Shown: positions 33,525 through 46,925 of the stretch, in pieces
How positions within the stretch are numbered: the first letter of the stretch is position 1
Layout of the letters: each line of letters opens with the position of its first letter
Assembly (NCBI GenBank): GCA_023101885.1
Contig: JALPQD010000138.1
Coordinates: 4,316,903-4,380,902 of the forward strand
Length of the DNA stretch: 64,000 nt
Direction: 5' to 3'
From: Typhlomys cinereus
Lineage: Eukaryota; Chordata; Mammalia; Rodentia; Platacanthomyidae
Notes under the pieces: generated by a model
Told to the model about the DNA's origin: nothing
Seen by the model: only the letters and a program-made list of their open reading frames with translations
Database searches by the model: none
Translations under genes and position numbers: made by a program

Positions 33525-36500
33525 CTACCTGCTGGGAATGCTCAAGTTCAAAAGTTAGTTTTTCTGTTGGTGCTGCCACTGTTTGATTATTAGTTTCTTA
33601 CAGGAACAACCAAATATAATCACAAGTCTCAAGGAAATATACCTGCCTCAAACAGGTAAAACAGCCTTTGTCAGTCATTGTCCCCTATTAAAGTTGATCA
33701 AATTCTTACTCTCAGCTAAGCACTCTTATGTGGCACCAATTATATCATTAGGTTGGTGGCATTAGTAAGTATCAATGTCAAGCCATAAAATCTGTTTCTC
33801 AGATGTTGCCGAATAAATTTTTAAAAAGTCAGAATCAGATTTATGCTTAGTCCATGGACATCTGGTAGACAGGGCAATTCGAACTAACAGAAACCAAAAC
33901 ATTTGTGAGCCACAACTCCAGCTAGCCCTCAAAAGTGCAAAAGTGGCTTTTCAAATTCAAAGTCCAGAATCACACAGGAGTAGACTTGCAAAGCCTGACC
34001 ATACTAAAGTGTCTAATTCTAATTTAGCCTATAATTCCCAGATAATACCAGCTAGTTATTTCTCATCTATCATCTATAGAAAAGCATTTAAAGCCTATGT
34101 CTGCTCATTGGAAAAGATAAACTTTTAATCATTAGCTAATTAAGTCAATCAATAAAGATAGAAATGGTGGAAAAGTAAATGCCCAAGTATTAAAACAAAT
34201 TTGTTCTTATTTTGCAAAAGCTACTTGTCAAACCGCACTACTAATTGTCATATTTTCATTTTACCTTATAGCTGTGTAGATATAACTTGGATATCACACA
34301 ACATATAGGCTGAAAGATGAAAAATCAAGCCACAATAATTGTGGTCCAGATGGTTCTAAACCTCTTCTGTACAATCTTGCATTGCCTCTAGAGAGTTGGA
34401 TCATACTAATATAGTTATAACCTCATTATCATTCCTACATTGGAGTTGCTAGCACAGGAAAGGAAGCTTATCTACTTACCAATCTCCCAAGCCAATGAGG
34501 ACTCTCCCCTTCCATTAAATGAAGAAAAAGTCATTCAGATTTGACTTAGAGAAACAAGTACATGCATATACCCGACTTCTCCTTATCCTCTCTGGATAAG
34601 AGGAGGGGACAACTATTTGGTTTCCATCTCATTCTTGTAATGACAGAAAAGAGAATACAAAAGTCCATTGCAAATTTATACAAAATGTATGCATATATAA
34701 ATACATATCTATGGGTATATATAAATTCTAAAGATTATATCCATCTACATCTTCAAGAGCCAGAGTCCCATAAAGTTGACATAATGGCATTTCTCTCTCC
34801 ATTTTTCTCAGTTTTAAAAACAGTAAGAATCAAACATGCTGCCTTAGTAATACTGAATAGCAAGTGCAGGAGTTGAGCTGTAGCTATACGGGGGTTGAAG
34901 CAATTAGTTTGACGGGACACCAATGAGTAAAATCCTTCAAGTTAATTTAGCTATTTTGTATTGCCTTCTAGTTCACAAAAAATGAAAATTCCAACATTCT
35001 GGAGGTTAGATAAGCTTTTCCAGTAGCATTGGTTGAAACAGGGTCCTATATGGATTGCTTGCACATATGCTTATTGCAATAATTTGTGGGGAGTCTGACC
35101 TCCAAGAACCCCATGTCATTCTCATTCAAGCTCACAGAAATCTTAAATGGTACCACCAGGTTCAGAGCATATTAAATTCAATGTGAAATATGATTAGCAG
35201 GCTGCATCATCTTTGTCCAGGTCACTATTAAAATATTAAATCCTAATCAGGTAATGGAGAAAGACAAATATATTTAAAAGTGTACAATCATAGTACAATA
35301 CAGATGTGTGCCTGTAGTTAGAGGTATCAAGACTTTTTTTTTTACAATACATATAGTTAGCTTATTTCTTGCTCCCTCTATGCCTTTTGGGAAAATCCTA
35401 TATAGGACATTGCCCCCTAGGGTGCACAGACTGCTCCTTGGAAGGGGATTATTATTGCATGCCTTGAATGTACTGTGATTCATAAGGCAAGAACATATGA
35501 GTAGCTTCAGCACCAAGGAAGGGAATCATCATCTAGTGCTGCTCACGACACAAGATCTTATTGCTTTAATAAAATGGGAAATTATTCACTGCAAAAAAAA
35601 AGTACACCACATCATGGGAAGAAAGTAATATCTATGCACTTTAGTACAGCTCACTGGAAATGAGGAAGTTTCCTTCTGTGCTCATGATTCTATTCAAATT
35701 TCAAGTCCCAAAGCCATTCTTTAAGAAGGTATCAACAGCTACAATGGATGAGAACAAGTTGCAGTAATCAATGGACTTACTTCTTCCTAGCGCCTTAGTC
35801 ATTCTGTTGTACAATGTAGATGGACCAAAGAACTCCTTAGTAGCCTTAGGGAGAGATTGCAGTCTGACCTATTACTAGGAAGTGACTAAGGCACTGGAGG
35901 GAATCTGATCCATTGTTCACTATGTTATATCCAAAGATTATATCTGGTCTTCCTAATGTTACAATGTAGCGTGCTTAATTAATGTTTTTCTAAATTGCAG
36001 AAAGGACTTTTTTGATACCTAATGGGTGACTGAATTAACCTGATTAAATTATTCCAGAAAGATACAGACTGCTCTTGGGAAACTTAATATACAATGGAAA
36101 CATCTGAAGCAATATGTCTTCTGGATGAAAGCACATATGACTTGAAACAAGACAGGGAACCTAGAACAACTAGTGACTTGGACAGTGAGCACACTTAGGA
36201 GTTCTGCCACCTTATATCTGGCAGCATAGCAAAGATTCTTTTGGTGACACTATAGAACAACTCCATTCATACACTTTACAAATATTTGAATAGCTGTCAA
36301 AAAGTTAGTTGCCAAGAAGGGACATCACTGCATATAATTAAAGTGTAATAAGGACCCTTCTATCACCTATCCAAAGGAAACAAAATGGTAAGCAGTCATA
36401 GACAGACTCCATTTCTAACACAGATGGGTTTATCTGCCATTAGAAAGGGGGAAAATATTTATCTTTTCTCTCACTACCTTCTTGTCCTCAACATTTTTCA

Positions 36501-37340
36501 TGTATTCTGTGAGGTTACTTAAGCCAAAAAAGAACAAAAGACCCTCCTTTGCTGTATCACAATGCAGGCACAGATTGGTAACTAAACAAGCTGCAAACAC
36601 TTTTTTATCTTGTAAACATTCACTGATTTAACTTCTCTTGAAATTTGCATGTCCTGTCATCCAAATTGCCCAACATCCCCACCAGTTCCACATACAGAAC
36701 AAGCAGCAACACACACCACTGCCTCCAGGTGGTAACTGCATGCAGAGAGCCACAGGAGCTGTTTAAATATTAACCATGTCTTAATAGATGACATTCCTGC
36801 ACATCCATTAATATGTTTGTTTTCTATTGTGGTTGATTCTATTCACAAAGAAAAGGAAAACATAGGTGTCATCTTTTTATGATAATCTGCCACAGAGAGA
36901 AATTTAAAAAAAAAAAAACTCTTCTGGAAACAGCAGATCTGCACCACTGAATTCCTCAGCCAGTGGTGATCATTATATCAACAGCTAGAAAGTAAGAACA
37001 AGAATATACAGTATGGAGGACATAGTACAGAACTATAGGTTTTTTCTCTTCTGCATTTGGTATCAGTATAATAAGTATATAACAAAGGTGCACTTGCTCT
37101 AAAAATAAAACAGAAACATTCAGGATGGTTAGATACTGTGTCTTCGTTACTACACATCACCTAATACCAAAAAAAAAAAAAAAAAGATAATGTATGCAAC
37201 ATTTTATGTTAAGAAAAACAAGAGTACACGCTAATCTGATTATAGAAAAAGAAGAAAGAAACCAACCAAAGCCCTTCCTTGGCCAAACAGCCCTTCCTTG
37301 GCCTGCACAAGCAGAGAAATAGCCATCAAGATGAGGTGGG

Positions 37341-37369
37341 TTCAGCACCAGACCTGGCTGGACAGCTCC
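37341..37369 (+). promoter_or_regulatory. Split REST/NRSE-like motif
   Basis: TTCAGCACC (37341-37349) and GGACAGCTCC (37360-37369) match the two half-sites of the neuron-restrictive silencer element, here separated by 10 nt instead of 2. Such expanded spacing is a known non-canonical REST arrangement. It would suit a gene silenced outside neurons. Binding is not shown. Confidence 0.35.
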
Positions 37370-38196
37370 CAGATTCTCTGAGCCTCCTTGAAACCCACAC
37401 AAGTCAACAGTGTGCTGATGAGTGTAAGACAGGTCAGGGAGCAGAACCAAAGTTTTGTTGTTGTTTTTTAACTCGTTGGAAGATTTTATGCTCGGCCAGC
37501 GAGAGTTTTTTTTTGTCAAAGTAAACTAATTGAAATACTCTGTGCTGAAAGAGCTCATGAAGAAAATAGCTGACTGGAGAAGGGAACCTATCCTAAACTG
37601 GGACTTTTGTCTACGGCCTCTGGTGCTGAATGTAGATGTTTTCTTTATAATATACTATTGCCTGAGCCCGGCTAAGGGTGAGAAAAGAGGGAGGGTATTG
37701 AAGCTAAAGGAAAAGTGAAAGCTTGTGGGGGAGGAGAAGAAAGGCAACTAAACCTTAACTCGACAGCTATATACAACACTACCGGGCCCCCTCCCCTCCC
37801 TTTGTTCCGGGTGTCAATGTCTTTTATATATTTGGTAGCTTGTGCGGTTTCTCCTCCTTATTGAGGGGGGCACGGGGTGGAGAGGGAAGATGCATCTTTC
37901 ATTGACAATGAGAAAATTATGTGATTTGTCATGCGCTTGGACTGTGTTATTAGCATTATAATAATTACTATAAATATTAATAAAGTATTATCAGCATTAT
38001 TTCTTCTTCTGAGACTTTCCTTGCCCGATATTATTTACAAATACCGCACAGTGCCTCGGCGGAGGAGAAACGGTAGAAGGGAGGACAGATGAGGAAAGGG
38101 GGGTGGGAACTGAGGGAAATAGAGAAGGAAGGAGGAACAAAAGCAAGGATGGCAAAGATGCTGGAAAGAGGCCGGGTGAGGAGAGGGGCTAGGCAG

Positions 38197-39075
<879 letters not shown>

Positions 39076-40172
39076 CTGCAAAGAAAATAAGCTTAGTTAG
39101 GGTCCCGGCCACTGCTGAGGGCAGTGCAGAAACCCAGAGTGCCAGCGCCGCAGAGCGGCCCTTGGGCACGCTGCCTTAACTGGGCGCAGCCTTCTCCGCA
39201 GCGCTTGGACCCCAGCCCCACAGCTCCTGGGCCACCAGAGCCTCAGAGCCACCAGCTGCCGGCTCCCTCCACTGGCTCGGATGGGGTCTGTGCCCCGCAG
39301 CACTCCACGGGGGCTGCTGATTACTCAGCAGGAGGGCGGTCTCCCTGTACCCTACACAACTTTATAATTGCCACACACAGAGGTCGCCAAGGCTGCCATT
39401 CTCTACTTCTCCAGAAAACCCACTGTCCTCTTTCCTGCGCCCTGTGCACGTCCCCTGGATTCCACGCACCCCGCACCCGCTCCCAGCCGGCTCGGCGTTT
39501 GCAGACCTCCTTTTTTTTACCCCATCCTTCCCCCCCACTCTTCCTCCCTGAAAGCGTCAGATTCCCTCTCTCACGATCCCATTCCCAGGGGGGTGCACCC
39601 CAAAGCTTCTGTCCCGGGCCACGGCTGACACACCTGATCAGACACCCCGGAACACGCCCGACCTTCCTCCAGCATTCTGCCCGGCTACCTTTCTCCTCCT
39701 CCCTCCCCATCAAAAGCAGCTGAGCTCTCTTCCCGGTGAAGCACACCCTTGCAAACGCCCCCTTCCTCTCCGTCTCCCCTTGCGTCCCACTTGTCAGCAG
39801 CCTGTTTCTTTCTCCCTGCTCACCAACTGGAAGGCAGAGAGGGTTTCTGTCTGCAAAGTTTGGGGAACCGGACATTCACTCCAGCCGGCCCCAGCCTCAG
39901 CCCCTAGGGCCCGGAGACCATGGCGGAGGACCCAGCCAGATAGACCCGCAGCAGTCGGGCAGAGCTCATCCCGGCCGCTCCTGAGAGGTCTCTGCAAACT
40001 GTTGCACTGCGGAGCAGTCAGGCAGCAATCTAGCCTGGACCTGGGGCAGGGGCGGAGACCCCCAAAGCCACCAAGGTGCCTGCGCAGGCCACCAGATCAG
40101 ACCTCTCCACCCACACCCGGCTGATGGGTACCCTCGGCCTTCAGGGCCTAGAACCCCACCAAGATCTCCTAC
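39076..40172 (-). other. C11orf87: Predicted C11orf87 intron 1
   Basis: On the minus strand the acceptor reads TTATTTTCTTTGCAG ending at 39076, with a branch-point-like CTAAC upstream. The donor is CTCCAG|GTAGGA, GT at 40172-40171. The intron is about 1.1 kb, GC-rich and largely inside the CpG island. Long frames on both strands here (for example 39124-39723 and 39321-39875) are composition artefacts. Confidence 0.7.
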
Positions 40173-40335
40173 CTGGAGCGGCCAGCAGGCTGCAGGGAGG
40201 GAGCCCCGCGGCGCGGCTGCAGAGGCGGCTGCGGAAGGCGCGGAGTGCCGGGGCCAGAGACAGAGCCGCGCTGCTGCCGCCGCCGCCGCTGCCTTCGCCG
40301 CTGCTTCGGGGAGCTGAGCTCCTAGCCTATTGCCA
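40173..40335 (-). other. C11orf87: Predicted non-coding exon 1 of C11orf87
   Basis: GC-rich sequence with a (GGC)n-like run (about 40277-40305) upstream of the donor at 40172. It has no ATG on the minus strand. The 5' end is not defined by sequence and is placed just inside the CRE. Confidence 0.5.
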
Positions 40336-40420
40336 GAGAGGCCGGTGACGTCAGGCAGCCACCGCCAGGGCTCCAAGCCACCCCTCAGGCCCCCACCCAC
40401 CCTCATATCCCAGCACCTTG
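40336..40420 (-). promoter_or_regulatory. Predicted C11orf87 promoter
   Basis: It lies immediately upstream of predicted exon 1, inside the CpG island, with no TATA box at a suitable position. Its most striking element is the palindromic CRE at 40346-40353. Confidence 0.5.
40346..40353. promoter_or_regulatory. Full palindromic cAMP-response element
   Basis: TGACGTCA, the consensus CREB/ATF site, in a CpG-island promoter context about 175 nt upstream of the exon 1 donor. Full sites near a start site are typical of CREB-responsive genes. Occupancy is inferred. Confidence 0.65.
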
Positions 40421-42210
40421 TCCGGGCTTAGCAGCCTCTGGCAAAGGCGTTTCCTGCTCCCCGCTGGTCCCCATCCATGGTCCCCACAGGAGCAGCCCCA
40501 CCCCCATCCCGCCCCCACCCCAGCAGCCAGCAGCCCACCTTCAGTGCTAACAATCCCCTCGCCTAGGAAGAGGCACGCTTCACTTAGTCCACTGTCCCGT
40601 TCCTCAGTTCCTCATGCTCCACCCTTTCCAAGGTGTTCCCAGGAACACAATTTTTAACGTGCCCTCCTCCCAGGGGCATAATTCAGACTTTCTCCCGGGA
40701 GACTGGGGGGGGGGATCAAATCCTCTGTCCTGTCCCCTCCCTCCCCCCAGTTTTGAGCACAAACTGCATGCATGAGAGAGAGGACAGGGACATTTGTCAA
40801 CAACAGCAAGTGTGGCAGAACCCAAAACTAAATATGCGTCAAACAAAGACCGTTTTCCTCCCTGCCAGTCACCGAGGTATCTGTCACTCCATCTGGTTTA
40901 TGATCTCCCTCTTCCCACAGAAGCTGGTCTCCAGATCCAAGACCACCGCGGGGGAGGGAGGGGTCCCAACTCCCCCCTCTCTCCTGATAATCCATACACT
41001 CTGACACACATCCTACAGGACTTACAAGGCAGGAAGACCCAATTCCACAGACACGAATAACCTGCGAAAGTATTCAGCATTTACTTCTCACAGAGTATGC
41101 TTCCATCGACTTTGATGCCAACCAGCTTGGTGCATTAGCCTCTGAAGCGATTGCATAGAATTTCTGGAAGGGTTCTTAAGCAGGCTGCAGAAATGTTGTC
41201 AGTGCCTGGTTTAGGAATCTTAAAAAAAAAGATAAGAATAATGTATTTGGTTGTAGTTACTTCAAAATGAAGTAGGTTCCTCTTTCTCCTCTCTCCGTCT
41301 CATTGGAAAAGCCAGCTTGGAACACTGATTAAAGACTATAATGTGTGAGGGCAGGATGAGATTTTATTAAATGTGTTTGTTTCTTCCCTTTGTTTTGTTT
41401 TCTTCCTGTCTAGCAAAGTGTGCAATATTTACTTGTTAAGTTGAACGATGAACAGTATCGCTTTTTTCCCCCTGCTTTGCTCAAGAAGTGAGCTACCAGA
41501 AATGAAAGATGCCACTTAGCCGCCTGCATTCACTGTGCTTGTGAAGAAAGAGGGTTTAACACAAAGGGGGAGGGGAGGAAAAGGATTCCCAGACCTGTGC
41601 TTCTTTTCATCTAGCCCTCCAAATTCTCATTTTCCTCATGACATATGACAAAAATCTGTTTTCATTTATTTGAATAAGAATCCTGTGGGACGAAGGTAGT
41701 AACTTAGTGTTTACAGCACTTTCCTAGGGCGCAGGAGGCTCTGCAGGAGGAAAAAAAATAAGGAAAAAGAAGTCATCAGATCTGCCTTCAGAAGTATCTC
41801 AATAAAAAGTTTTCCTGTTGAGGCTAATTGTTCAGTACATGTTGAAAAATGCATGATGACGTGAGATCACAGATTGATGCCCTTGACTATCAAAGTCACA
41901 GTTAATGATGGCCTATGACTTCAATGGCTAGCACAGTTTTCCTCCCAGGAAGGAGAACACCTGATACCTGTAAACGCCACCTTCCACACCTGAGAATTCT
42001 GATGTTGGAAGGCTCAGCAAATGGTGAACCTTTACTTGTTTCACTGTATTGTCTGAGACTTAAAACTCTTGACATCTGACAGGCAATGTCTCATTTCTGC
42101 ACACTCTCCTAGCTGAAAAGTTGGGTTTAATCAATACTGTGTAAAACAAATCCATTGTTGAAGATTCCAGAAAGACATCTGGCTATTTAAAGAGACTCTT
42201 AGCAGAAATA
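40421..42210. other. Upstream flank of C11orf87, nothing recognised
   Basis: GC-rich at the left (to about 41000), with no repeat seen. It may carry a divergent non-coding transcript start, but no evidence for one is visible. Confidence 0.35.
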
Positions 42211-42378
42211 GAAGAAGGAGAAGGAGGAGAAGGAGAAGGAGAAGGAGAAGGAGAAGGAGAAGGAGAAGGAGAAGGAGGAGGAAGAGGAGGAGGAGGAGGA
42301 GGAGGAAGAGGAGAAGGAGGAAGAGGAGGAGGAGAACAGAAGAAGAAGAAGAAGAAGAAGAAGAAGAAGAAGAAGAAA
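42211..42378. repeat. (GAAGGA)n/(GAA)n polypurine microsatellite
   Basis: An almost pure purine tract of 168 bases that changes from GAAGGA units to GGA-rich units and ends in at least nine GAA units. Mirror symmetry makes triplex (H-DNA) formation possible. Confidence 0.95.
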
Positions 42379-43404
42379 GTTGTCTTGTAAAGAGAAATGT
42401 TTATGCAGAATTAGCAGTCAATAGTTTGTTTTCTAGATTTAAAGAATGGTTGGTTTTTCCCAGAGGGAAGAATATCTTGTAATGGGATTATTTTTTACAA
42501 TAATAGATAGCAGTACTTTTTTTGTACACCCTGCTTTAAGGATATGCCATGAGACCGCCACTGTTATTCTTTTGTTACAAATGAGAGCCATCTGTCAAGT
42601 CAGCAGGATTCAAAGAATCTGTATCATTTGACACAATATATGAAAGGACAAGGTCTTACCCTAGAGAACTTACACCCTGCAGCAGATGAATAAGATTCAG
42701 AAGACAATGGTAACTAAATGCAATGATGTAAGTAGATTGCAAACAAATTTTCGGGGCATAAGTCCAGAACACTTTTACTTTCAAGCTATAAATTCACAAT
42801 ATTTATGTGGAGGATGAATGTGCCAAATCTATAGACCTAAATATCATTGAGTAGTATGACTCAAGTTCAAGGAAGTGAAGGGAACTAGTTCTTGGACTAA
42901 AGGGTTTTGATCCCTCTGTGTGACCATATGGTTTTTGGAACACATAGAACAATGGAAAGGCATCTACACTTGCTATTTTTTAACCATCTAACTTTTCACT
43001 CTACACTAGTTCCTTAAGAGTAGAAAATCAAAAAACTTATGAGATTACCAGAATCATCCTTGAATGGAAAATTCTTCTTGCAGAAGTATGTACTAAATAA
43101 GACTGGCTCTGGGATTTAATGGAGACTATCAGGCTTAGAAAGAGCTACTACATGGTCAAGAAGAACTGAATCAATTGGCAACAATAATTATTATGCTTAT
43201 TTTCTTCAGTGGCAAAACACTAAATACTAGGCTGCATTAAACTCTCTATCTGTATATATTCTCATTTTAACCTTTATAAGATTATTTTTGCCAAAATAAA
43301 AATTATTTATTCCATCATTCATTTACCTACTTCTTTGTCCAACATAAGAATATGTCCAACAATAGAATATTTGTTTTGCATGTGGGATACACTGGACTTG
43401 TTCC
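42379..43404. other. Gene-free interval, nothing recognised
   Basis: AT-rich, no supported element. Confidence 0.35.
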
Positions 43405-43566
43405 CTAGTACTATATGAAATTGGTCTAATAGTATGGCTGTGTGAGTCTGTAATCTTAGCACTTGGGAGCATCAGAAGTTCAGTGTCAGCCTTAACTATT
43501 TATTGAGTTGAGGCCAACCAGGACCACATGAGATTTTTATCTCAATAAAATAAAAATAAAATAAAT
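43405..43566 (+). mobile_element. B1-like SINE
   Basis: 'tctgtaatcttagcacttgg', 'ttgaggccaaccaggaccac' and 'tctcaataaaataaaaataa' give the B1 order and an A-rich tail in plus orientation. Diverged. Confidence 0.6.
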
Positions 43567-44360
43567 AAGAAACTTGAGTGTCCTTTCTATGTAAGGAAAC
43601 TAAAATTCAGAACCTGAATTGGGTAACCTGAGTTGCCCAATACTAAATATACTACAATTTCCAGACTTCTGGATATACCATAACTTTTCCCAGAATGTAG
43701 AACTGATTCTAACATTTGCCTAAATCTTATCTCCTCTATTCTGAGCCCTTCATACCTAAAAAATATGCCTGTATGTTGTCATGTCATTGTTAATTCACTA
43801 CTGATCCAGCCAGTCACCAATTAATGAAAAAAGCATACTTTGAACTTCTTGACTTGGCCCTTATTATTTTGGTCTTTTCCAGTTCACTCTCCCCATCTGT
43901 ACAATGGACAGAAGAGTAACAGTGAAAGTATCTTTTTTGTAGGACTATCTTAAGTGCAAGCATTCAAAAGAGGCAATAGCTTCTTACTTTACAGAAGAAA
44001 TCAGACATTGATGTTTAACCATCAGCAAAAGAAACATTGTGGTATTTAAGACATCAAAATTTAGAAAATTTTAACTTACAATTTTCAAATGTGTGACTTT
44101 ACAGATGACTGGAAGGGCAAATGGGACCAATAATAATGATAGATGACAAGCTATCAAAGCTGGGGATATTGACCCTGGAGATACAGTGTGGGGGATGCCT
44201 GCAGCAAGTCCCAGTGTTAAGCGTGTCCCTGTTACAAGATGATCTTATTCTCCTTATGTACTTCAAGAGAACTCAACCTTACTGAAATATACAGAGCAGG
44301 AAGCATGTCTCAATTATGTCCATACTGGAAATGTCTTTCTTCTGTCTTTTCATGTATGTG
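43567..44360. other. Gene-free interval with possible MIR remnants
   Basis: Short stretches at 43590-43640 ('aaggaaactaaaattcagaa') and 43880-43930 ('ccccatctgtacaatggaca') look like MIR core fragments. Too short to delimit. Confidence 0.3.
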
Positions 44361-44365
44361 TCTGT

Positions 44366-44366
<1 letters not shown>

Positions 44367-44412
<46 letters not shown>
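44367..44412. repeat. (GT)n microsatellite
   Basis: A pure GT run of about 46 bases directly before an LTR. Confidence 0.97.
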
Positions 44413-44414
<2 letters not shown>

Positions 44415-44825
44415 TACTTAGATACAGGTGTCAACTTGAAAGTAAGCGTTTGAACTCTGGGCACATTTGTAGAGAATTAATATTTGAGTTAAGCCCAGAG
44501 TGAATCTTCAGGAGATTGTCTAATTGATGGATCAGGCTCAGTCCATAGTGGACAGAACTAATCCCTGGCCAGGTAAATAAGATGGAGGGAACTAGATGAA
44601 AAAGGTTGGCATCCTTGGGTATACTTGGCCAGACATGCTTGTCTGGCAAGCAGGACTTGTTCTTCTCTCAAGTCCTCATGTAGATGTGGTATGGCCAGTT
44701 CCCTCAGCCCAGATGTTGATGTGGACTCTGCTGTCAAGCCCAATAATCATTAAAGAAAATAAAACCCCTTGTCCCCTTAAGCTATTTGGCTGTGCATTTA
44801 TTAGCAACAATGCAGAGTAACTGCC
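44415..44825 (+). mobile_element. MaLR/ERVL-like LTR
   Basis: Same family as 28805-29253: 'caggtgtcaacttgaaagta', 'ttgagttaagcccagagtga', and the end 'ccccttaagctatttggctg' with 'tttattagcaacaatgcaga'. It contains an AATAAA-like signal (about 44758). No internal sequence. Confidence 0.65.
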
Positions 44826-44844
44826 AAAGTATGCATATTTTGCA

Positions 44845-45108
44845 TGTGGGTGGATGTGCAAGTGTGTGTAAGAGCCTACTTGAGTTTGCATACCTGTGGA
44901 GCCCAAGAGTGACAGTAGGAATCATCCTGGATTGCTCTACCTCCTTATTGCTTTGCTCTGGGGAGTCCTAGGCTCCACCTTCCAGGACTAGAATTGCAAG
45001 CTGTCTCTACTTTCCCCTAGCATTTTTATATGGAATCTGGGGACCCAAACTTGGATCTTTTTGCTTGCGTGGCAAAGATTTTAATACCCAGCCATTCTCC
45101 TAGCCCAA
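44845..45108 (-). mobile_element. tRNA-derived SINE, minus strand
   Basis: A GT-rich start, then 'ctggattgctctacctcctt', 'aggctccaccttccaggact' and 'cagccattctcctagccc' match the antisense of the family seen at 49617. Older than the other copies, and no clear duplication. Confidence 0.65.
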
Positions 45109-46260
45109 TCTTGGAATCTGAAAGTAAAGTGCTCATCATAGGAATGAAAGCATTATAGTTTATTTAAACTGTAAAAATATGAACCTGTGCTTTTTTATTG
45201 GAAAAAGTAACCCTGATTGACCTATTTCAATTGATCATTTGAACTAGATTTGCTTGTCAAAGAGTACAGAAGACATATTCTACAGATTGATTAAACTACA
45301 TTTACTGCTCCAAGAGTTTTACAAAACATATGTAAAGTGCACATGGCATATGGAATATATCAGAAGCCATATCCTTAGAAGCTATTAAATTTATGATTAA
45401 AGAATTTTAGAGGTTATATAAGACATGTAAATGGCTCTGCTGTCTTACAAAAATTCTTTCGAGACCATATGGGCAAAAAAATTGCAAATTATTATTGAGA
45501 AGTGGGAGGACTCACACACCAGCTAGAACTATCAGTGGGGTCTTGGAGATGTCTCCCTGGGATAGGAGTTTGGACAAGGTGGTTACTGAACTTTAAGAAA
45601 GCCCTGCAAAGAGGGTTATGTACATTTACATACCCTTTAGATCAAGGCCCATTTATCCATACATGTCATCTTTTTATGTCTCAAAAAAATTCTTTGATCA
45701 AGCTTCAGACCCAATTAAATCTGTTTATTTGTATAAAAAACCCACTAACTGTCCTTATGCTACATTATCCTTAGATATTTACACATCAATCAAATACCCT
45801 ATGTGTGGAAATTACATGTCATATCCTCTGTGCAGTATTTGATCTGTAAGTGACCAAGAAAAAAAAAGATCTCTGCAATCCAGAATGTTCATCCTTGTTA
45901 TATACAAAAATCATAATCTTATTTGATCAAATACAAAAATCTTGTCCTTTCCTAATATTTTCAGTAAAATATCACTTTTACCAAAGATCAGAAAAATGCA
46001 AACTAAGTAAACTGATAAGCATGAAGTTGAATGGGTGAACATCCATGGAATAGCAGACGGCAAGTGATTGATAAAATCTTTGTGACCAGAAGCTCCTGGA
46101 TAATAAGCGTTCTGGATCATGATCAGAAATTTTGTAGCATATGTTCCTTGCAAGTGCTGTAGGCTGTGAATCTGCTTTTCACGAGAAAGTGAAACATGCA
46201 CAAAAATATATGCCTGGAGCAAGTGCTATGGGCATTTGAAGTCACACAATTTTCTTTAGA
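45109..46260. other. Gene-free AT-rich interval, nothing recognised
   Basis: No supported gene or repeat. Short frames lack homology. Confidence 0.35.
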
Positions 46261-46261
46261 A

Positions 46262-46600
46262 GAGTCTGTCTGGGTCAGGGTTGGGGGGTGGCTCCATGGA
46301 TGCTTACTCTGCAAGTTTGAAGACCTGAGTTCAGATCTCCAGCTCCTACATAAAAACCAGACATGATGCCATGTATCTATAACACCTGCACTGGGGGAGT
46401 AGAGACAGGAGCTCTCTAACCAGCCAGTCTAACTGAAGTGGTGAGCCCCAGATTCATGACCTGCCTCAAAAAGTAACATGGAATGCAATGAAAAAAGTCA
46501 TTTGACATTGACCTCTGGCCTTTGCAGGGGCACATGCACCTACATGCACATGTGGACATATATGCATATGGCACATGTATGTGTGTATACACATACACAC

Positions 46601-46633
<33 letters not shown>

Positions 46634-46660
46634 AGGCTGTCTTGGGCACTGAAGACTATT
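46262..46660 (+). mobile_element. B4/B2-like SINE with CA tail
   Basis: 'ggtggctccatggatgctta', 'gacctgagttcagatctcca', 'gggggagtagagacaggagc' and a (CA)n tail at about 46590-46636 give a tRNA-derived head and body in plus orientation. Confidence 0.65.
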
Positions 46661-46925
46661 AAATAAATTCTGAAGCTGTTTCTCCATGGTTAAGTTCAAT
46701 GGCTATTCAGGAAAGAAATAAAAACTAGGAACTGCTATGAAAAGGTTTTTGTAGACCTAATTAAAGATGCAAATACATGAGTTTACAATGCAAAAATAAT
46801 TCATATAAGGCCTGTTATAATCATATAAACCCTTTTTAAAAAAGACATTTATATCTTGCTAGGAACAACAGATTAAATCAGAGACTAAAATCAGATGTGT
46901 GCGTGGGGGGGCGTTCAAAATGCAC
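46661..46925. other. Gene-free interval
   Basis: Nothing recognised. Confidence 0.3.

Larger units (their letters stand above)
33460..38196 (-). other. C11orf87: Predicted 3' UTR of C11orf87
   Basis: This is the AT-rich minus-strand sequence downstream of the C11orf87 stop, without recognisable transposons. Scanning by eye, the first AATAAA hexamers on the minus strand lie at 33519-33524 and 33470-33475, which would give a 3' UTR of about 4.7 kb. ATTAAA variants near 34124 and 35564 could give shorter forms. Visible motifs are a Pumilio-type element TGTATATA (37768-37775), a split REST-like motif (37341-37369) and a 10-bp stem (35792-35801 with 35883-35892). The end is inferred; no transcript evidence is available. 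Confidence 0.45.

Noticed and set aside
39124..39875. Frames of 184-199 codons on both strands in intron 1
   Set aside because: GC-rich composition lacks stops on both strands. The frames overlap each other and show no homology, and a splice acceptor and donor bracket the region.
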